Source: Ferrovibrio sp965278975
Lineage (GTDB): Bacteria > Pseudomonadota > Alphaproteobacteria > Ferrovibrionales > Ferrovibrionaceae
Assembly: GCF_965278975.1 (NCBI RefSeq)
Contig: NZ_OZ257126.1
Coordinates: 2,976,001-3,040,000, forward strand
DNA length: 64,000 bases
Direction of reading: 5' to 3'
Part shown: piece by piece, positions 44,303 to 56,051 of the stretch
Layout: each line of letters opens with the position of its first letter
Position numbering within the stretch: position 1 is the stretch's first letter
Translations under genes and position numbers: made by a program
Notes under the pieces: generated by a model
Told to the model about the DNA's origin: nothing
The model's database searches: none
What the model saw: the letters and a program-made list of their open reading frames with translations, nothing else

Positions 44303-45370
44303 ATGTCTTCCAGTCCGGTATTGTCGTTGCGTGGCGCCACCAAGGCTTTCGGTGGCGCCACGGTGCTCAAATCCATCGATCTGGATATACAGCAGGGTGA
44401 GTTCGTCTCGCTGCTTGGGCCGTCTGGCTGCGGCAAGACCACGACGCTGAATATCATCGCCGGTTTCACCGCGCCCGATAGCGGCGATGTGATCATCAAT
44501 GGCCAGCGGGTCAATGACGTGCCGCCGCATCAGCGCGATCTTGGCATGGTATTCCAGGGTCATGCGTTGTTCCCGCATATGACCTGCTTCGACAACGTGG
44601 CTTTCGGCCTGCGCATGCGCAAGCTGGCGCCTGAGATGATCCGCGAACGTGTATTGCAGGCGTTGGATCTGGTGCGGCTGGCGGATTTCAGTCAGCGCTA
44701 TCCGCGCGAGCTTTCCGGCGGCCAGCAGCAGCGTGTCGGCTTGGCGCGCGCCCTGGCAATCAATCCGCGTGTTTTGCTGCTGGATGAGCCGCTCAGCAAC
44801 CTGGATGCCAAGCTGCGGCGCGCCATGCAGAGCGAACTGCGCAGTATCCATACCCAGCTGCGCACCACCATGGTCTATGTCACGCATGACCAGGAAGAGG
44901 CGTTGACGTTGTCGGATCGCATCGCACTGATGCGTGACGGTAGGATCGAGCAGATCGATACCCCGGAAGGCATCTATTGCCGGCCGCAGACGCGCTTTGT
45001 TGCCGATTTCATCGGCTCCTCCAGCTTCCTGCGCGGTGTCGTGGCGGAAGTGACCGGGCAGGGGGCGCGGGTCCGTGTTGGCGATGCCGGCAATGTGCTG
45101 GTGGCTCATGATGCACCGCTGGCGGTCGGGCGTGAGGTACTGCTCGGTGTCCGCGCCGACCGTATCCGTCCCGCTGCTGCCAGCCCGGATACGTTGCGTG
45201 GCCGTGTTGCCGACCGCATTTTCGCCGGTGCCAGCACCCATCTGCGGATTGATCTTGGTCAGGGTGATGAAATCGTCGCGCATCTGGCCGAGCCACCGGC
45301 ACCGGAACTGGTGACGGATGCGCCGGTAGCCATTGCTGTTGCTCCACGCGACTGGATCGTGCTGCCATGA
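44303..45370 (+). CDS. ABC transporter ATP-binding protein (PotA type)
   Basis: A 355-residue ATPase with Walker A GPSGCGKTT at residues 39-47, signature LSGGQQQRVGLARAL, Walker B LLLDEPLSNLDAKLR and a C-terminal TOBE domain (about 280-350). It belongs to the polyamine/iron/thiamine-type import family. The start lies 2 bp after the binding-protein stop and its end overlaps the first permease (ATGA), so translation is coupled through the transporter genes. Confidence 0.92.
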   Translation: MSSSPVLSLRGATKAFGGATVLKSIDLDIQQGEFVSLLGPSGCGKTTTLNIIAGFTAPDSGDVIINGQRVNDVPPHQRDLGMVFQGHALFPHMTCFDNVAFGLRMRKLAPEMIRERVLQALDLVRLADFSQRYPRELSGGQQQRVGLARALAINPRVLLLDEPLSNLDAKLRRAMQSELRSIHTQLRTTMVYVTHDQEEALTLSDRIALMRDGRIEQIDTPEGIYCRPQTRFVADFIGSSSFLRGVVAEVTGQGARVRVGDAGNVLVAHDAPLAVGREVLLGVRADRIRPAAASPDTLRGRVADRIFAGASTHLRIDLGQGDEIVAHLAEPPAPELVTDAPVAIAVAPRDWIVLP

Positions 45371-46227
45371 CACGGCGTTCGCCTGTTGCGCTGGTGCTGC
45401 CGGCGACGCTCTGGTTGGCCGTGTCCTGGGCCTGGCCGCTGCTGCTTGTGTTCAGCATGAGCTTCCGCACCATGGATCAGATCACCTTTGAATTGTCCGG
45501 TTTTACGCTGGGGCATTTCTACCAGGTGCTGACCGATCCGTTTTATCTCGACTCGTTGCTGCGTTCTGTCCGCATTGCCGCCATTGTCACGCTGCTTTCG
45601 GCTCTGCTTGGCTATCCGGTGGCGCTGCATATCGCCCAGACCACGTCGCAGCGGGCGCGGACGGCCTACACCATGATCCTGCTGATCCCGATCATGATCA
45701 GCCTGGTGGTCACGGCGTTCGCCTGGATTTTGATCCTTGGCCCCAGTGGTTTCATCAACCGTGCGCTGACTTTCCTGGGCGTGACCAGCGAGCCGATCCA
45801 GTTTCTCAATTCCGAATCCGGGGTGATAGCCGTGCTGGTCTACAGCTTCGGCCCCTACATGATCATCAATATCTGCACGGCCATTGATAAGATCGATCCG
45901 GCGGTGATCCGTGCCGCGCAGTTGCATGGCGCCGGCCCCTGGCGGGTTTTCCGCTCGATCATCCTGCCCTTGAGTTTCCCAGGCATCCTCTCCGGCGGCC
46001 TGATCGTGTTTTCCCTCTCGGCAGCGGCTTTCGTCACACCCTATGTGATCGGCGGCAACCGGGTGAAGGTGATTCCGCTGCAGATCTATAATGCCGCTGT
46101 CACTACCTTTGACTGGCCGATGGCGGCGACGCTCAGCATCGTGCTGCTGGTCATCTCGCTTGCCCTCACTGCCCTGGTCGGGCGCTATACCGAACGCCGC
46201 TTCGCGGCATGGCTGCGTGGCGCATGA
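45367..46227 (+). CDS. ABC transporter permease (PotB type)
   Basis: A 286-residue inner-membrane permease with six predicted hydrophobic segments and the BPD_transp_1 cytoplasmic EAA-like loop 'RAAQLHGAGPWRVFRSIILPLSFPG' (in pieces, about residues 178-202). It overlaps the ATPase stop and the second permease start. Confidence 0.9.
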   Translation: MTRRSPVALVLPATLWLAVSWAWPLLLVFSMSFRTMDQITFELSGFTLGHFYQVLTDPFYLDSLLRSVRIAAIVTLLSALLGYPVALHIAQTTSQRARTAYTMILLIPIMISLVVTAFAWILILGPSGFINRALTFLGVTSEPIQFLNSESGVIAVLVYSFGPYMIINICTAIDKIDPAVIRAAQLHGAGPWRVFRSIILPLSFPGILSGGLIVFSLSAAAFVTPYVIGGNRVKVIPLQIYNAAVTTFDWPMAATLSIVLLVISLALTALVGRYTERRFAAWLRGA

Positions 46228-47003
46228 AATTCCCGATTGTCAGTTACCTCGCCTGGGCGATCTACGCCGCCATCCTGGTGCCGATCATCATGGTGATCGG
46301 CGCTGCCTTCACGGAGACGCGGTATATCACCTTTCCTCCGGTCGGCTTCACCTGGCGCTGGTATGGTGCCGCCTTTGCCGATAGCTCATTGATGAATGGC
46401 CTCTGGCTCAGCAGCCTGGTGGCGCTGGCCAGCGTCGTCATCGCCACCTGCCTCGGCACGGCGGCGGCACTCTATCTGGCGCGGCCCGATGCGCGTTTCC
46501 GTGGCGCATTTTCCAGTTTCTTCCTGGCGCCGCTGAATGTGCCGGCAGTGATGACGGCTTTCGCCTTGCTGCTGGCCTTCACGCAATGGCATCTGATCAA
46601 CTGGCGCGGTCTGATCATCGCCCATGTTATTCTCACTTTGCCCTATATCGTGCGCTCGGTGCTGGTCAGTCTGGCGGGTCGCGATGGCGCGGTGGAGCGT
46701 GCCGCCGCCATCCTCGGTGCCAGTCCATTGAGAGTGTTCTGGCATGTCACGCTGCCGATCATCCGGCCCGGTGTGCTGGCCGGTGGCACCTTCGCTTTCC
46801 TGATCTCGTTCAACAACGTGCCGGTGTCGGTGTTCATCTCCACACCCGGCTCGGCGCCGTTCCCCGTGGTGCTGTTCAACCGCATGCAATGGCTGGCAGA
46901 GCCTTCGGTTGCCGCCGCCGCCACGCTCGCCATCCTCGGCACCATCGCGGTGATGCTGCTTCTGGAATGGAAATTCTCCTTCTACCGATCGATGTTCCGA
47001 TAA
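46224..47003 (+). CDS. ABC transporter permease (PotC type)
   Basis: A 259-residue permease with about six membrane segments and the EAA-like loop 'ERAAAILGASPLRVFWHVTLPIIRPG' (in pieces, about 155-180). The ATG at 46224 overlaps the previous stop (ATGA); the frame is open to 46209 but the overlap start is the normal one. It completes the four-component importer. Confidence 0.9.
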   Translation: MKFPIVSYLAWAIYAAILVPIIMVIGAAFTETRYITFPPVGFTWRWYGAAFADSSLMNGLWLSSLVALASVVIATCLGTAAALYLARPDARFRGAFSSFFLAPLNVPAVMTAFALLLAFTQWHLINWRGLIIAHVILTLPYIVRSVLVSLAGRDGAVERAAAILGASPLRVFWHVTLPIIRPGVLAGGTFAFLISFNNVPVSVFISTPGSAPFPVVLFNRMQWLAEPSVAAAATLAILGTIAVMLLLEWKFSFYRSMFR

Positions 47004-47025
47004 TGTCTGCAAACAGGAGTACAAG

Positions 47026-48453
47026 ATGAAAGCGGACCTGGTTCTCACGGGTGCTGATGTCGCGACCCCCGGCGGCGTAGTGCGTGCCGATATCGCCATC
47101 AAGAATGGCCGTGTCGTCTGCCTCACCTCGGGTGAACTGACTCCGGCGGCGGATGAGGTGATCAATCTGTCCGGCAAGACCATCCTGCCGGGCGGTGTCG
47201 ATACCCATACACATCTGCGCGAGCCGGGCTTCACCCACAAGGAAGATATTGTCACCGGCACTCAGGCCGCGGCAGCCGGCGGCTATACCATGGTCTCCGG
47301 CATGCCGAATGTCGATCCGGTCACCACCACGGTGGAACGCTATCTCGATGCCATCGAGCGCTACAAGCAAAGCTCGCTGGTCGATTTCAACCACAATCCG
47401 TCGCCGACCAGGCTGGAGGAGGTGGGGCCGCTGGCTGAGGCCGGTGCCATGGGCTTCAAGGTGTTCATGATCACCGACAAGGGTGCGGTTTACCCGCACA
47501 TGCCCGAACTCGGCGTGCATCATCAGGGCCGACTGTTCGAGATCGCCGAGGAGGTGAAGAAGACCGGCCGCCCGATGATGGTGCATCCGAATAACCAGGA
47601 ACTGATCGATACGCTGTCGGAGCGCGCCATCAAGGCCGGCGATACCAGCTATCAGACCGTGGCGCGGCTTTCGGCTTCCTATGACGGCATCGTGTTCGAT
47701 TCCGCCATCAGCTATCTCTGCCGCCTGCAGGAAGTGCTGGGGTTCCATCTGCATATCCTGCATCTGCGTTCACCGCGCTCGCTGGATGTGATCCGTCAGG
47801 CCAAGCGCAATAAGCAGAAGGTCACGGTCGAGACCAACCCGCATATGATGTTCCTGTGCAATGACTGGAACGAGATCGAGCGGCTCGGCCCCTATGCACT
47901 CAATCTCTGGAACGGCCCCGACACCACCGATCTGCTCTGGCAATGCCTGCGTGATGGTGTGATCGACGTGATCGGCTCGGACCACGCGCCGCATCTGCGC
48001 GAGGAGAAGGAAATCGGCTGGACCAACATGTTCGTTGCCGCCAATGGCACGCCGAAGATCCAGGAAACGCTGCCGCTGTTCCTTGATCAGGTGAATGCCG
48101 GTCGCATTTCGATGAACCGCCTGGTGGAAATCTTCTCCAGTGCACCGGCGAAGATTTTCGGCCTCTACCCGCGCAAGGGCGCAATCCAGGTTGGTTCCGA
48201 TGCCGATCTGGTGGTGGTGGATACCCAGCGCAAGCAGGTGCTGCGCAATGAGGACATGCTCAGCAAGTGCGGCTGGAGTTCCTGGGATGGTCGCGAGGTC
48301 ACCGGCGCTGTGGACCACACCTTGGTGCGCGGTCAGTTCGTCTATCGCGACAGCAAGATCGTCGGCAAGCCGGGTTATGGCCGCCATACCAAGCCGCTGC
48401 GCGGCGAAGAAGCCGACCGTATGATGGATATGTACGCCGCCGCCCGGGTCTGA
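47026..48453 (+). CDS. cyclic amidohydrolase, dihydroorotase/allantoinase-like
   Basis: A 475-residue amidohydrolase-superfamily enzyme. Metal-centre residues are visible: HTHLREPG (H61, H63), a lysine likely to be carbamylated in AMGFKVFM (K145), MMVHPNN (H187), HLHILHLRS (H243 or H246) and the catalytic Asp in GSDHAPH (D319). The layout matches dihydroorotase, allantoinase and dihydropyrimidinase. It would open a cyclic ureide or imide ring in the cytoplasm. An AGGAG site precedes the ATG. Pyrimidine biosynthesis is unlikely because it sits in an IclR-controlled import operon. Confidence 0.85.
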   Translation: MKADLVLTGADVATPGGVVRADIAIKNGRVVCLTSGELTPAADEVINLSGKTILPGGVDTHTHLREPGFTHKEDIVTGTQAAAAGGYTMVSGMPNVDPVTTTVERYLDAIERYKQSSLVDFNHNPSPTRLEEVGPLAEAGAMGFKVFMITDKGAVYPHMPELGVHHQGRLFEIAEEVKKTGRPMMVHPNNQELIDTLSERAIKAGDTSYQTVARLSASYDGIVFDSAISYLCRLQEVLGFHLHILHLRSPRSLDVIRQAKRNKQKVTVETNPHMMFLCNDWNEIERLGPYALNLWNGPDTTDLLWQCLRDGVIDVIGSDHAPHLREEKEIGWTNMFVAANGTPKIQETLPLFLDQVNAGRISMNRLVEIFSSAPAKIFGLYPRKGAIQVGSDADLVVVDTQRKQVLRNEDMLSKCGWSSWDGREVTGAVDHTLVRGQFVYRDSKIVGKPGYGRHTKPLRGEEADRMMDMYAAARV

Positions 48454-48455
48454 AG

Positions 48456-49471
48456 ATGCGCAAGATTGTCATGCACCGGGCCGGTGGCCCGGATGTGCTG
48501 GAAATGACCGAAGTGCCCGAGCCGCAGCCGGGCCCAGGCGAAGTGGTGGTACAGGCCGAGGCCATCGGCGTCGGCTGGCCTGATATCCTGATCCGGCGCG
48601 GTTCGTATAAGTGGATGCCGCCGCTGCCCACCAGTCCGGGCAGCGATCTGGCCGGGCGTGTCATCGCTCTGGGAGGCGGTGTCGATGCCGCCATGCTGGG
48701 CCGGTCGGTATTGCTCACCGCGCGCGAGTTGAAAGTGCGTGGTGGCTGCTATGCCGAGCAGGTGGCGGTTCCCGCCGATGCCCTGTTCCTGCTGCCTGAA
48801 GGCGTTGATCTCGATGCCGCTGTCTGCCTGCCGAATTATCAGGTGGCGTGGAACCTGTTGCATGTGGCACCGCGCGGTCAGTTGGTGCGGCGGTTGTTCA
48901 TCAACGGCGTTGCCGGCGGTGTCGGCAGTGCGCTGGCCCAGCTTGCCAAAGCGGCAGGTATCACCGTGCTTGGCAGTGTCAGTTCGCCGGAGAAGGCGGC
49001 TTTCGCGCGGAGCATCGGTGTCGATCATGTGGTCAATTACCGCCATGAAGATGTCCAGGCCCGCGTGCTCGAACTGACGGCTGGCGAGGGCGTCGATCTT
49101 GCTGTCGATCACATCGGCGGCGAGGGCTTCACCAAGCTGTTTGGCCTGCTGGGCAATTGGGGCTTGCTGGTTTCCTACAATGCCAGCGGTGGTGTGCCGC
49201 AGGAGAATCTGTTGCAGGCGTTGCGCGATCATGGCACCAAATGCCTCGCCGTCCGCATCTTCGAGATGCATCTCTACGATCATGACCGCGAAGGTCGCCG
49301 CCATATCATGCAGAAGGTGATTGATGCGTTGGCTGCAGGACGTATCGCACCGGTAGTGGCGGCGCGTTTGCCGTTTGCTGGCGCACCTCTGGCCCATGCC
49401 ATGGTGGAAGAGGGCAAAGCCTGCGGTAAGGTGCTGCTGAAGCCGGCGCTGGACCGCCTGTGGGCCGCAGC

Positions 49472-49475
<4 letters not shown>
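48456..49475 (+). CDS. quinone oxidoreductase-like MDR enzyme (NADPH-dependent)
   Basis: A 339-residue medium-chain dehydrogenase/reductase. It has the GroES-like N-terminal domain (GVGWPDILIRRGSYKW and PGSDLAGRVI) and a Rossmann domain with the nucleotide motif NGVAGGVGSALAQLAK (about 148-163), then 'GVDLAVDHIGGEGF'. Zinc-ligand cysteines of the alcohol dehydrogenase branch are not evident, so it fits the zinc-independent quinone reductase/enoyl reductase group. The ATG at 48456 is 2 bp after the amidohydrolase stop; its end overlaps the GTPase gene. Confidence 0.85.
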
Positions 49476-50557
<1,082 letters not shown>

Positions 50558-50616
50558 CCCACAGGCTCCCCGGGTCGATTAAGACCCAAAAAAACTTAGC
50601 CTCACATTGATATTGG

Positions 50617-50633
50617 TTCGTTTGAATTTGCCT
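50617..50633. promoter_or_regulatory. 17-bp motif shared with the lysR/aldehyde dehydrogenase promoter (copy 1)
   Basis: TTCGTTTGAATTTGCCT, 77 bp upstream of the GMC oxidoreductase start. It agrees at 15 of 17 positions with the copy at 53306-53322. The shared position upstream of genes around one LysR gene suggests a regulator-binding site. Inference. Confidence 0.45.
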
Positions 50634-50710
50634 CCGCTTTTGGTGGTGAATAGGGCCGGCCATGGTTCTGGCCTGTGATTCCCTTAAGCGTGATTCCCCT
50701 GAGGCGTGCA

Positions 50711-52330
50711 ATGGAAGTGGATTATGTGATCGTTGGTGCGGGTTCCGCCGGCTGTGTCGTTGCCGAGCGGCTCGGGCGGCAGCCGGGCAGCCGTGTCCTG
50801 GTGCTGGAGGCTGGCCCGGAGGATAGCTCGTTCTGGATCCGCATGCCGCTGGGCTATGGCAAGCTGTTCTACGACCGCCGCTTCAACTGGTGCTACACCG
50901 CGCGCCCTGATCCCGGCCTGAATGGCCGCGAGGATTACTGGCCGCGCGGCCGCGTTGTCGGCGGCTCCAGCTCGATCAACGCCATGGTCTATATCAAGGG
51001 CGATGCCCATGGCTATGCGCAATGGCAGCAGGCCACGGGCGATGCCGGCTGGGGGCCGGAGAGCATGGCGGCGCAATTGCGCCAGATCGAAAGCTACGAG
51101 CAGGGTGGCAATGAATGGCGCGGCGGCACGGGACCGCTGCCGGCACATTCGATCCAGGATGAAGCGCATCCGCTGACCCAGGCTTTCCTTGATGGCTGCG
51201 CCGAACTCGGCCTGCCGCGCAACGTGGATTTCAACGGCGCCAGCCAGGAGGGCGTCGGGCTGTATCAGGTCAATACGCGCAATGGCAAACGGGTTTCCGC
51301 CGCCGATGCCTTCCTGCGCCCGGCTCTGTCGCGCGGCAATGTCACGTTACTCACCGGCGCCCAGGTGCTGGGTCTGGTGTTCGACGGCAGCCGCTGCATC
51401 GGTGTGCGCTATCAGCGCGGCGGCCAGATCGAGACGCAATATGCCCGTGCCGAGGTGATCGTGGCGGCCGGCGCGGTGGAATCGCCAAAGCTGCTGCAGC
51501 TATCCGGCATCGGGCCGGGGGTGCTGCTGCAGCGCCATGGCATCCCGGTGCGGTTCGATAATCCGAATGTCGGCGATCACCTGCAGGATCATCTTGGTGT
51601 TGGCTATAATTTCCGCTCCCGGCTGCCGACGCTGAACCAGGAACTGGCGCCATTGTTGCGCCGGCTGTTCAATGGCGCACGCTATCTGCTTACCGGACGC
51701 GGGCCGCTGGCCTTGTCGGTGAACCAGGTGGGCGGTTTCTTCCGCAGCTCCGCCGCGCGCAACTGGCCAAATATCCAGCTTTACATGCAGTTGCTTACCA
51801 CGCTGGAAGCCAAGAAGGGTTCCCGCCCGCTGCTGACGCCCGATCCGCATCCGGTGCTTTCTCTGGCAGTAACCAACGCGCATCCACGCAGCCGTGGCTC
51901 GATCATGATCGACAGCCCGGATGCGATACAGCCGCCGGCAATCCGCCCCAACGCCTATGACGTGCCGGAAGACCTGGAGGAAATGCTGGAGGCGGTGAAA
52001 TTCATCCGTCGTCTGGCTGCCACGCCGCCAATGCGCGCCATCATCGCCGAAGAACTGCGCCCCGGTCCGCAATGCAGCAGCGATGATGAATTGCGCAACG
52101 ATATCCGCCAGCGCAGCGCCACGGTCTATCACCCCTGCGGCACCTGTGCCATGGGGGCAGATCCGCAGCGCAGCGTGCTGGATGCGGATCTGCGGGTGCG
52201 TGGCATTGCCGGCCTGCGCGTGGTCGATGCTTCGGCTTTTCCAAATATCCTCAGCGGCAATATCAATGTACCAGTAATGCTGCTGGCCTCGCTCGCTGCC
52301 GAGCGGATCGTGCGGGCAGCAAAGAACTAA
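50711..52330 (+). CDS. GMC family oxidoreductase (choline dehydrogenase-like)
   Basis: A 539-residue FAD enzyme. The N-terminal dinucleotide motif GAGSAGC is at residues 9-15, followed by 'RGRVVGGSSSINAMVYIKG' (GMC signature 1 region), 'GAVESPKLLQLSGIGPG' (signature 2) and the C-terminal catalytic pair in VYHPCGTCAMG (His) and SGNINVPVMLL (Asn). It oxidises an alcohol to an aldehyde, which the nearby aldehyde dehydrogenase could take further. The ATG at 50711 matches the usual start of the family. It is convergent with the LysR gene (4-bp overlap). Confidence 0.9.
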   Translation: MEVDYVIVGAGSAGCVVAERLGRQPGSRVLVLEAGPEDSSFWIRMPLGYGKLFYDRRFNWCYTARPDPGLNGREDYWPRGRVVGGSSSINAMVYIKGDAHGYAQWQQATGDAGWGPESMAAQLRQIESYEQGGNEWRGGTGPLPAHSIQDEAHPLTQAFLDGCAELGLPRNVDFNGASQEGVGLYQVNTRNGKRVSAADAFLRPALSRGNVTLLTGAQVLGLVFDGSRCIGVRYQRGGQIETQYARAEVIVAAGAVESPKLLQLSGIGPGVLLQRHGIPVRFDNPNVGDHLQDHLGVGYNFRSRLPTLNQELAPLLRRLFNGARYLLTGRGPLALSVNQVGGFFRSSAARNWPNIQLYMQLLTTLEAKKGSRPLLTPDPHPVLSLAVTNAHPRSRGSIMIDSPDAIQPPAIRPNAYDVPEDLEEMLEAVKFIRRLAATPPMRAIIAEELRPGPQCSSDDELRNDIRQRSATVYHPCGTCAMGADPQRSVLDADLRVRGIAGLRVVDASAFPNILSGNINVPVMLLASLAAERIVRAAKN

Positions 52331-53265
52331 CGCGGCTTGCGCTTGTCGCCGTTCTTGCCCGGATTCTGATAGCGCTGCGCTTCCTCGATCAGCCAGGCGC
52401 GGAACAGCAAAGCCTCGGGCTTTGCGGCTTCGCGGCTCTGCGGCGTCAGCAGGTAATGTGCGCTTTCCACCGGTAGGGTGAAATTGGTCGGCGCCTTCAC
52501 CGGCAGCAGCGCCGTGGCGGCATCGGCATAGAATTTCAGCACGATCGCGGAGCCCAGGCCATTAGCCGCCAGCATCAGCGCCGCGAGCGAATTATCGACG
52601 CGGATCGAGCGTTTCTCGGAAGGTGGCTGCATACCCAGCAGCCGGAAGGATTCCGCCCAATGATCCTCGTAGCCGACGATATGGATCAGCGGCTGCTTTT
52701 CCAGTTCGGCGAACAGCTTGTGCTGGCCCTGGCGTGCCACGTCGCTCAAATGCGCCGGCACAACCACCACCGACTGCTCCTTCAGCAGCATCTCGATTTC
52801 GTACCCGGGCCAGTTGCCGCCGCCAAAGCGGATATCGATATCGGCGGATTCATCGGGCAGGGCATCGGCCCAGACCAGGGAGAAAAGCTGGATTGAAATG
52901 CCGGGATAGGCGGACTGGAAACGCTGCAGGCGCGGGGCGAGAAACAGCGACACGAAGGAAAGCGGCGCGCGGACTGTCACCGTGGCGCCGGCGCCGGTGC
53001 CGAACAGTTTCACCGTGGTGGTGGCAAGCTGTTCCAGCGCGTGGCGCACATCCGGCAGATAGGCAGCGCCCATGCCGGTAAGCCGCACGCTGCGCGGCAG
53101 GCGCTCGAACAGCGGATAGCCAAGGAATTTCTCCAGCGAACGGATCTGATGGCTTACCGCCGTGGAGGTGAGGTTCAACTCATCGGCTGCGGCCGTGAAG
53201 CTGCCCAGTCGGGCGCCGGCTTCGAAGGCGCGTATCCATCCCAGTGGCGGTAATCTGTAGGCCAT
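52327..53265 (-). CDS. LysR family transcriptional regulator
   Basis: A 312-residue regulator of the GcvA-like branch. The N-terminal helix-turn-helix (GSFTAAADELNLTSTAVSHQIRSLEKFLG, in pieces, about residues 21-49) is followed by a periplasmic-binding-type effector domain (about 95-300). It is divergent from the aldehyde dehydrogenase operon and convergent with the GMC gene, and the shared 17-bp motif near both targets suggests it controls the whole set. Confidence 0.9.
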   Translation of the reverse strand: MAYRLPPLGWIRAFEAGARLGSFTAAADELNLTSTAVSHQIRSLEKFLGYPLFERLPRSVRLTGMGAAYLPDVRHALEQLATTTVKLFGTGAGATVTVRAPLSFVSLFLAPRLQRFQSAYPGISIQLFSLVWADALPDESADIDIRFGGGNWPGYEIEMLLKEQSVVVVPAHLSDVARQGQHKLFAELEKQPLIHIVGYEDHWAESFRLLGMQPPSEKRSIRVDNSLAALMLAANGLGSAIVLKFYADAATALLPVKAPTNFTLPVESAHYLLTPQSREAAKPEALLFRAWLIEEAQRYQNPGKNGDKRKPR

Positions 53266-53305
53266 TTCTGAGGCTCAAAAATTATTGGTCTTAGCGCGAT
53301 AAAAC

Positions 53306-53322
53306 TTCGTTTGAGTTGGCCT
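53306..53322. promoter_or_regulatory. 17-bp motif shared with the GMC promoter (copy 2)
   Basis: TTCGTTTGAGTTGGCCT in the 139-bp region between the LysR gene and the aldehyde dehydrogenase gene. It overlaps an inverted repeat AGTTG-6 bases-CAACT (53314-53329). LysR proteins commonly bind such positions in divergent promoters, and this copy is 40 bp from the LysR start codon. Confidence 0.45.
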
Positions 53323-53404
53323 GTCAACTTTCCGATAGTGCCCCCGGAGACGAAACGCAGCCCGAGATCGCGCATACGCGGCTATCGGTCCGGCATTGGA
53401 AGTG

Positions 53405-54922
<1,518 letters not shown>

Positions 54923-54924
54923 GT

Positions 54925-56010
54925 ATGGCATCGATTACATTGAAGAAGGTCAGCAAGCGCTTCGCCGGCATGACCGTGGTGGACGGCATCGATCTTGCCA
55001 TCGCCGATGGCGAATTCATGGTCCTGGTCGGCCCCTCGGGCTGCGGCAAATCCACCACGCTGCGCATGATCGCCGGCTTGGAAGCGACATCGGGCGGCGA
55101 AATCTGGATCGGCAATCGCGATGTCACGCAGCTTGATCCGAAAGACCGCAACATCGCCATGGTGTTCCAGAATTATGCGCTCTACGCGCATAAGAATGTC
55201 TACGGCAACATGGCTTTCGGCCTGCAGATGCGCGGCACCGATAAGGCGGAGATCGATCGCCGGGTGAGGGACGCGGCGCGATTGCTGGATATCACCGATC
55301 TGCTGGAGCGCAAGCCGAAGCAGCTTTCTGGCGGCCAGCGCCAGCGCGTTGCGCTCGGTCGTGCCCTGGTGCGTGAGCCGGATGCCTTCCTGCTCGATGA
55401 GCCGCTGAGCAACTTGGATGCCCAGCTCCGCGTCCGCATGCGTGAAGAGATTGGCGCGCTGCATGCCAAGACCGGCCGCAGCATGGTCTATGTCACTCAT
55501 GATCAGGTCGAGGCGATGACGCTCGGCGACCGTATCGCGGTGATGAAGGCCGGTATCCTGCAACAGGTCGGCGCGCCACTGGAGCTTTATGACCGGCCGG
55601 CGAATCTGTTTGTTGCCGGCTTCATCGGCTCGCCGGAAATAAACCGGATGGATGCCATGCTCAGCTTCGAGAATGGGAAGTTCGTTTTGCATGGCGAAGG
55701 CTTCAGCCTGGTGCTGCCGGATTCGGCACACAGTGCTGGATTGAGCCCTGGCGCGGTGGTGCTGGGCATCCGGCCCGAGAGCCTGGCGCGCAGTGATACG
55801 GGCGATTTCCAGGTCGAGATTGATCTGGTGGAGCAGATGGGGGCGCAAACCTTGCTGGTCTGCCGCAGTGGCGGCACCCGGTTGCGGGCATTGATGGCGC
55901 GTGACGACAGCGTCAGCCGCGGTCAACGCGTGGCGCTGCGCTGGGCTTCCGGCAGCCTGCACCTGTTCGATCCGCAAAGCGGGCGCACGCTTTATTCGGC
56001 CAAGAGTTGA
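54925..56010 (+). CDS. ABC transporter ATP-binding protein (UgpC/MalK type)
   Basis: A 361-residue ATPase with Walker A GPSGCGKST (residues 36-44), signature LSGGQRQRVALGRAL, Walker B FLLDEPLSNLDAQLR and a C-terminal OB/TOBE regulatory domain (about 240-360). It belongs to the carbohydrate-uptake CUT1 group. The ATG at 54925 is 2 bp after the aldehyde dehydrogenase stop. Confidence 0.92.
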   Translation: MASITLKKVSKRFAGMTVVDGIDLAIADGEFMVLVGPSGCGKSTTLRMIAGLEATSGGEIWIGNRDVTQLDPKDRNIAMVFQNYALYAHKNVYGNMAFGLQMRGTDKAEIDRRVRDAARLLDITDLLERKPKQLSGGQRQRVALGRALVREPDAFLLDEPLSNLDAQLRVRMREEIGALHAKTGRSMVYVTHDQVEAMTLGDRIAVMKAGILQQVGAPLELYDRPANLFVAGFIGSPEINRMDAMLSFENGKFVLHGEGFSLVLPDSAHSAGLSPGAVVLGIRPESLARSDTGDFQVEIDLVEQMGAQTLLVCRSGGTRLRALMARDDSVSRGQRVALRWASGSLHLFDPQSGRTLYSAKS

Positions 56011-56051
56011 TCCATACCAAGTGCATCAGAACACGATCTAGGGAGAGGACA

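Noticed and set aside
47026..48453. Possible assignment of the amidohydrolase to pyrimidine biosynthesis (pyrC)
   Set aside because: It lies in an inducible transport operon, and no other pyrimidine biosynthesis gene is present; catabolic use is more likely.
50572..50594. GGGTC-6-GACCC hairpin followed by seven A residues after the CobW gene, considered as a terminator
   Set aside because: An A-tract rather than a T-tract follows on the plus strand, and no minus-strand gene ends there. The stem is only 5 bp.
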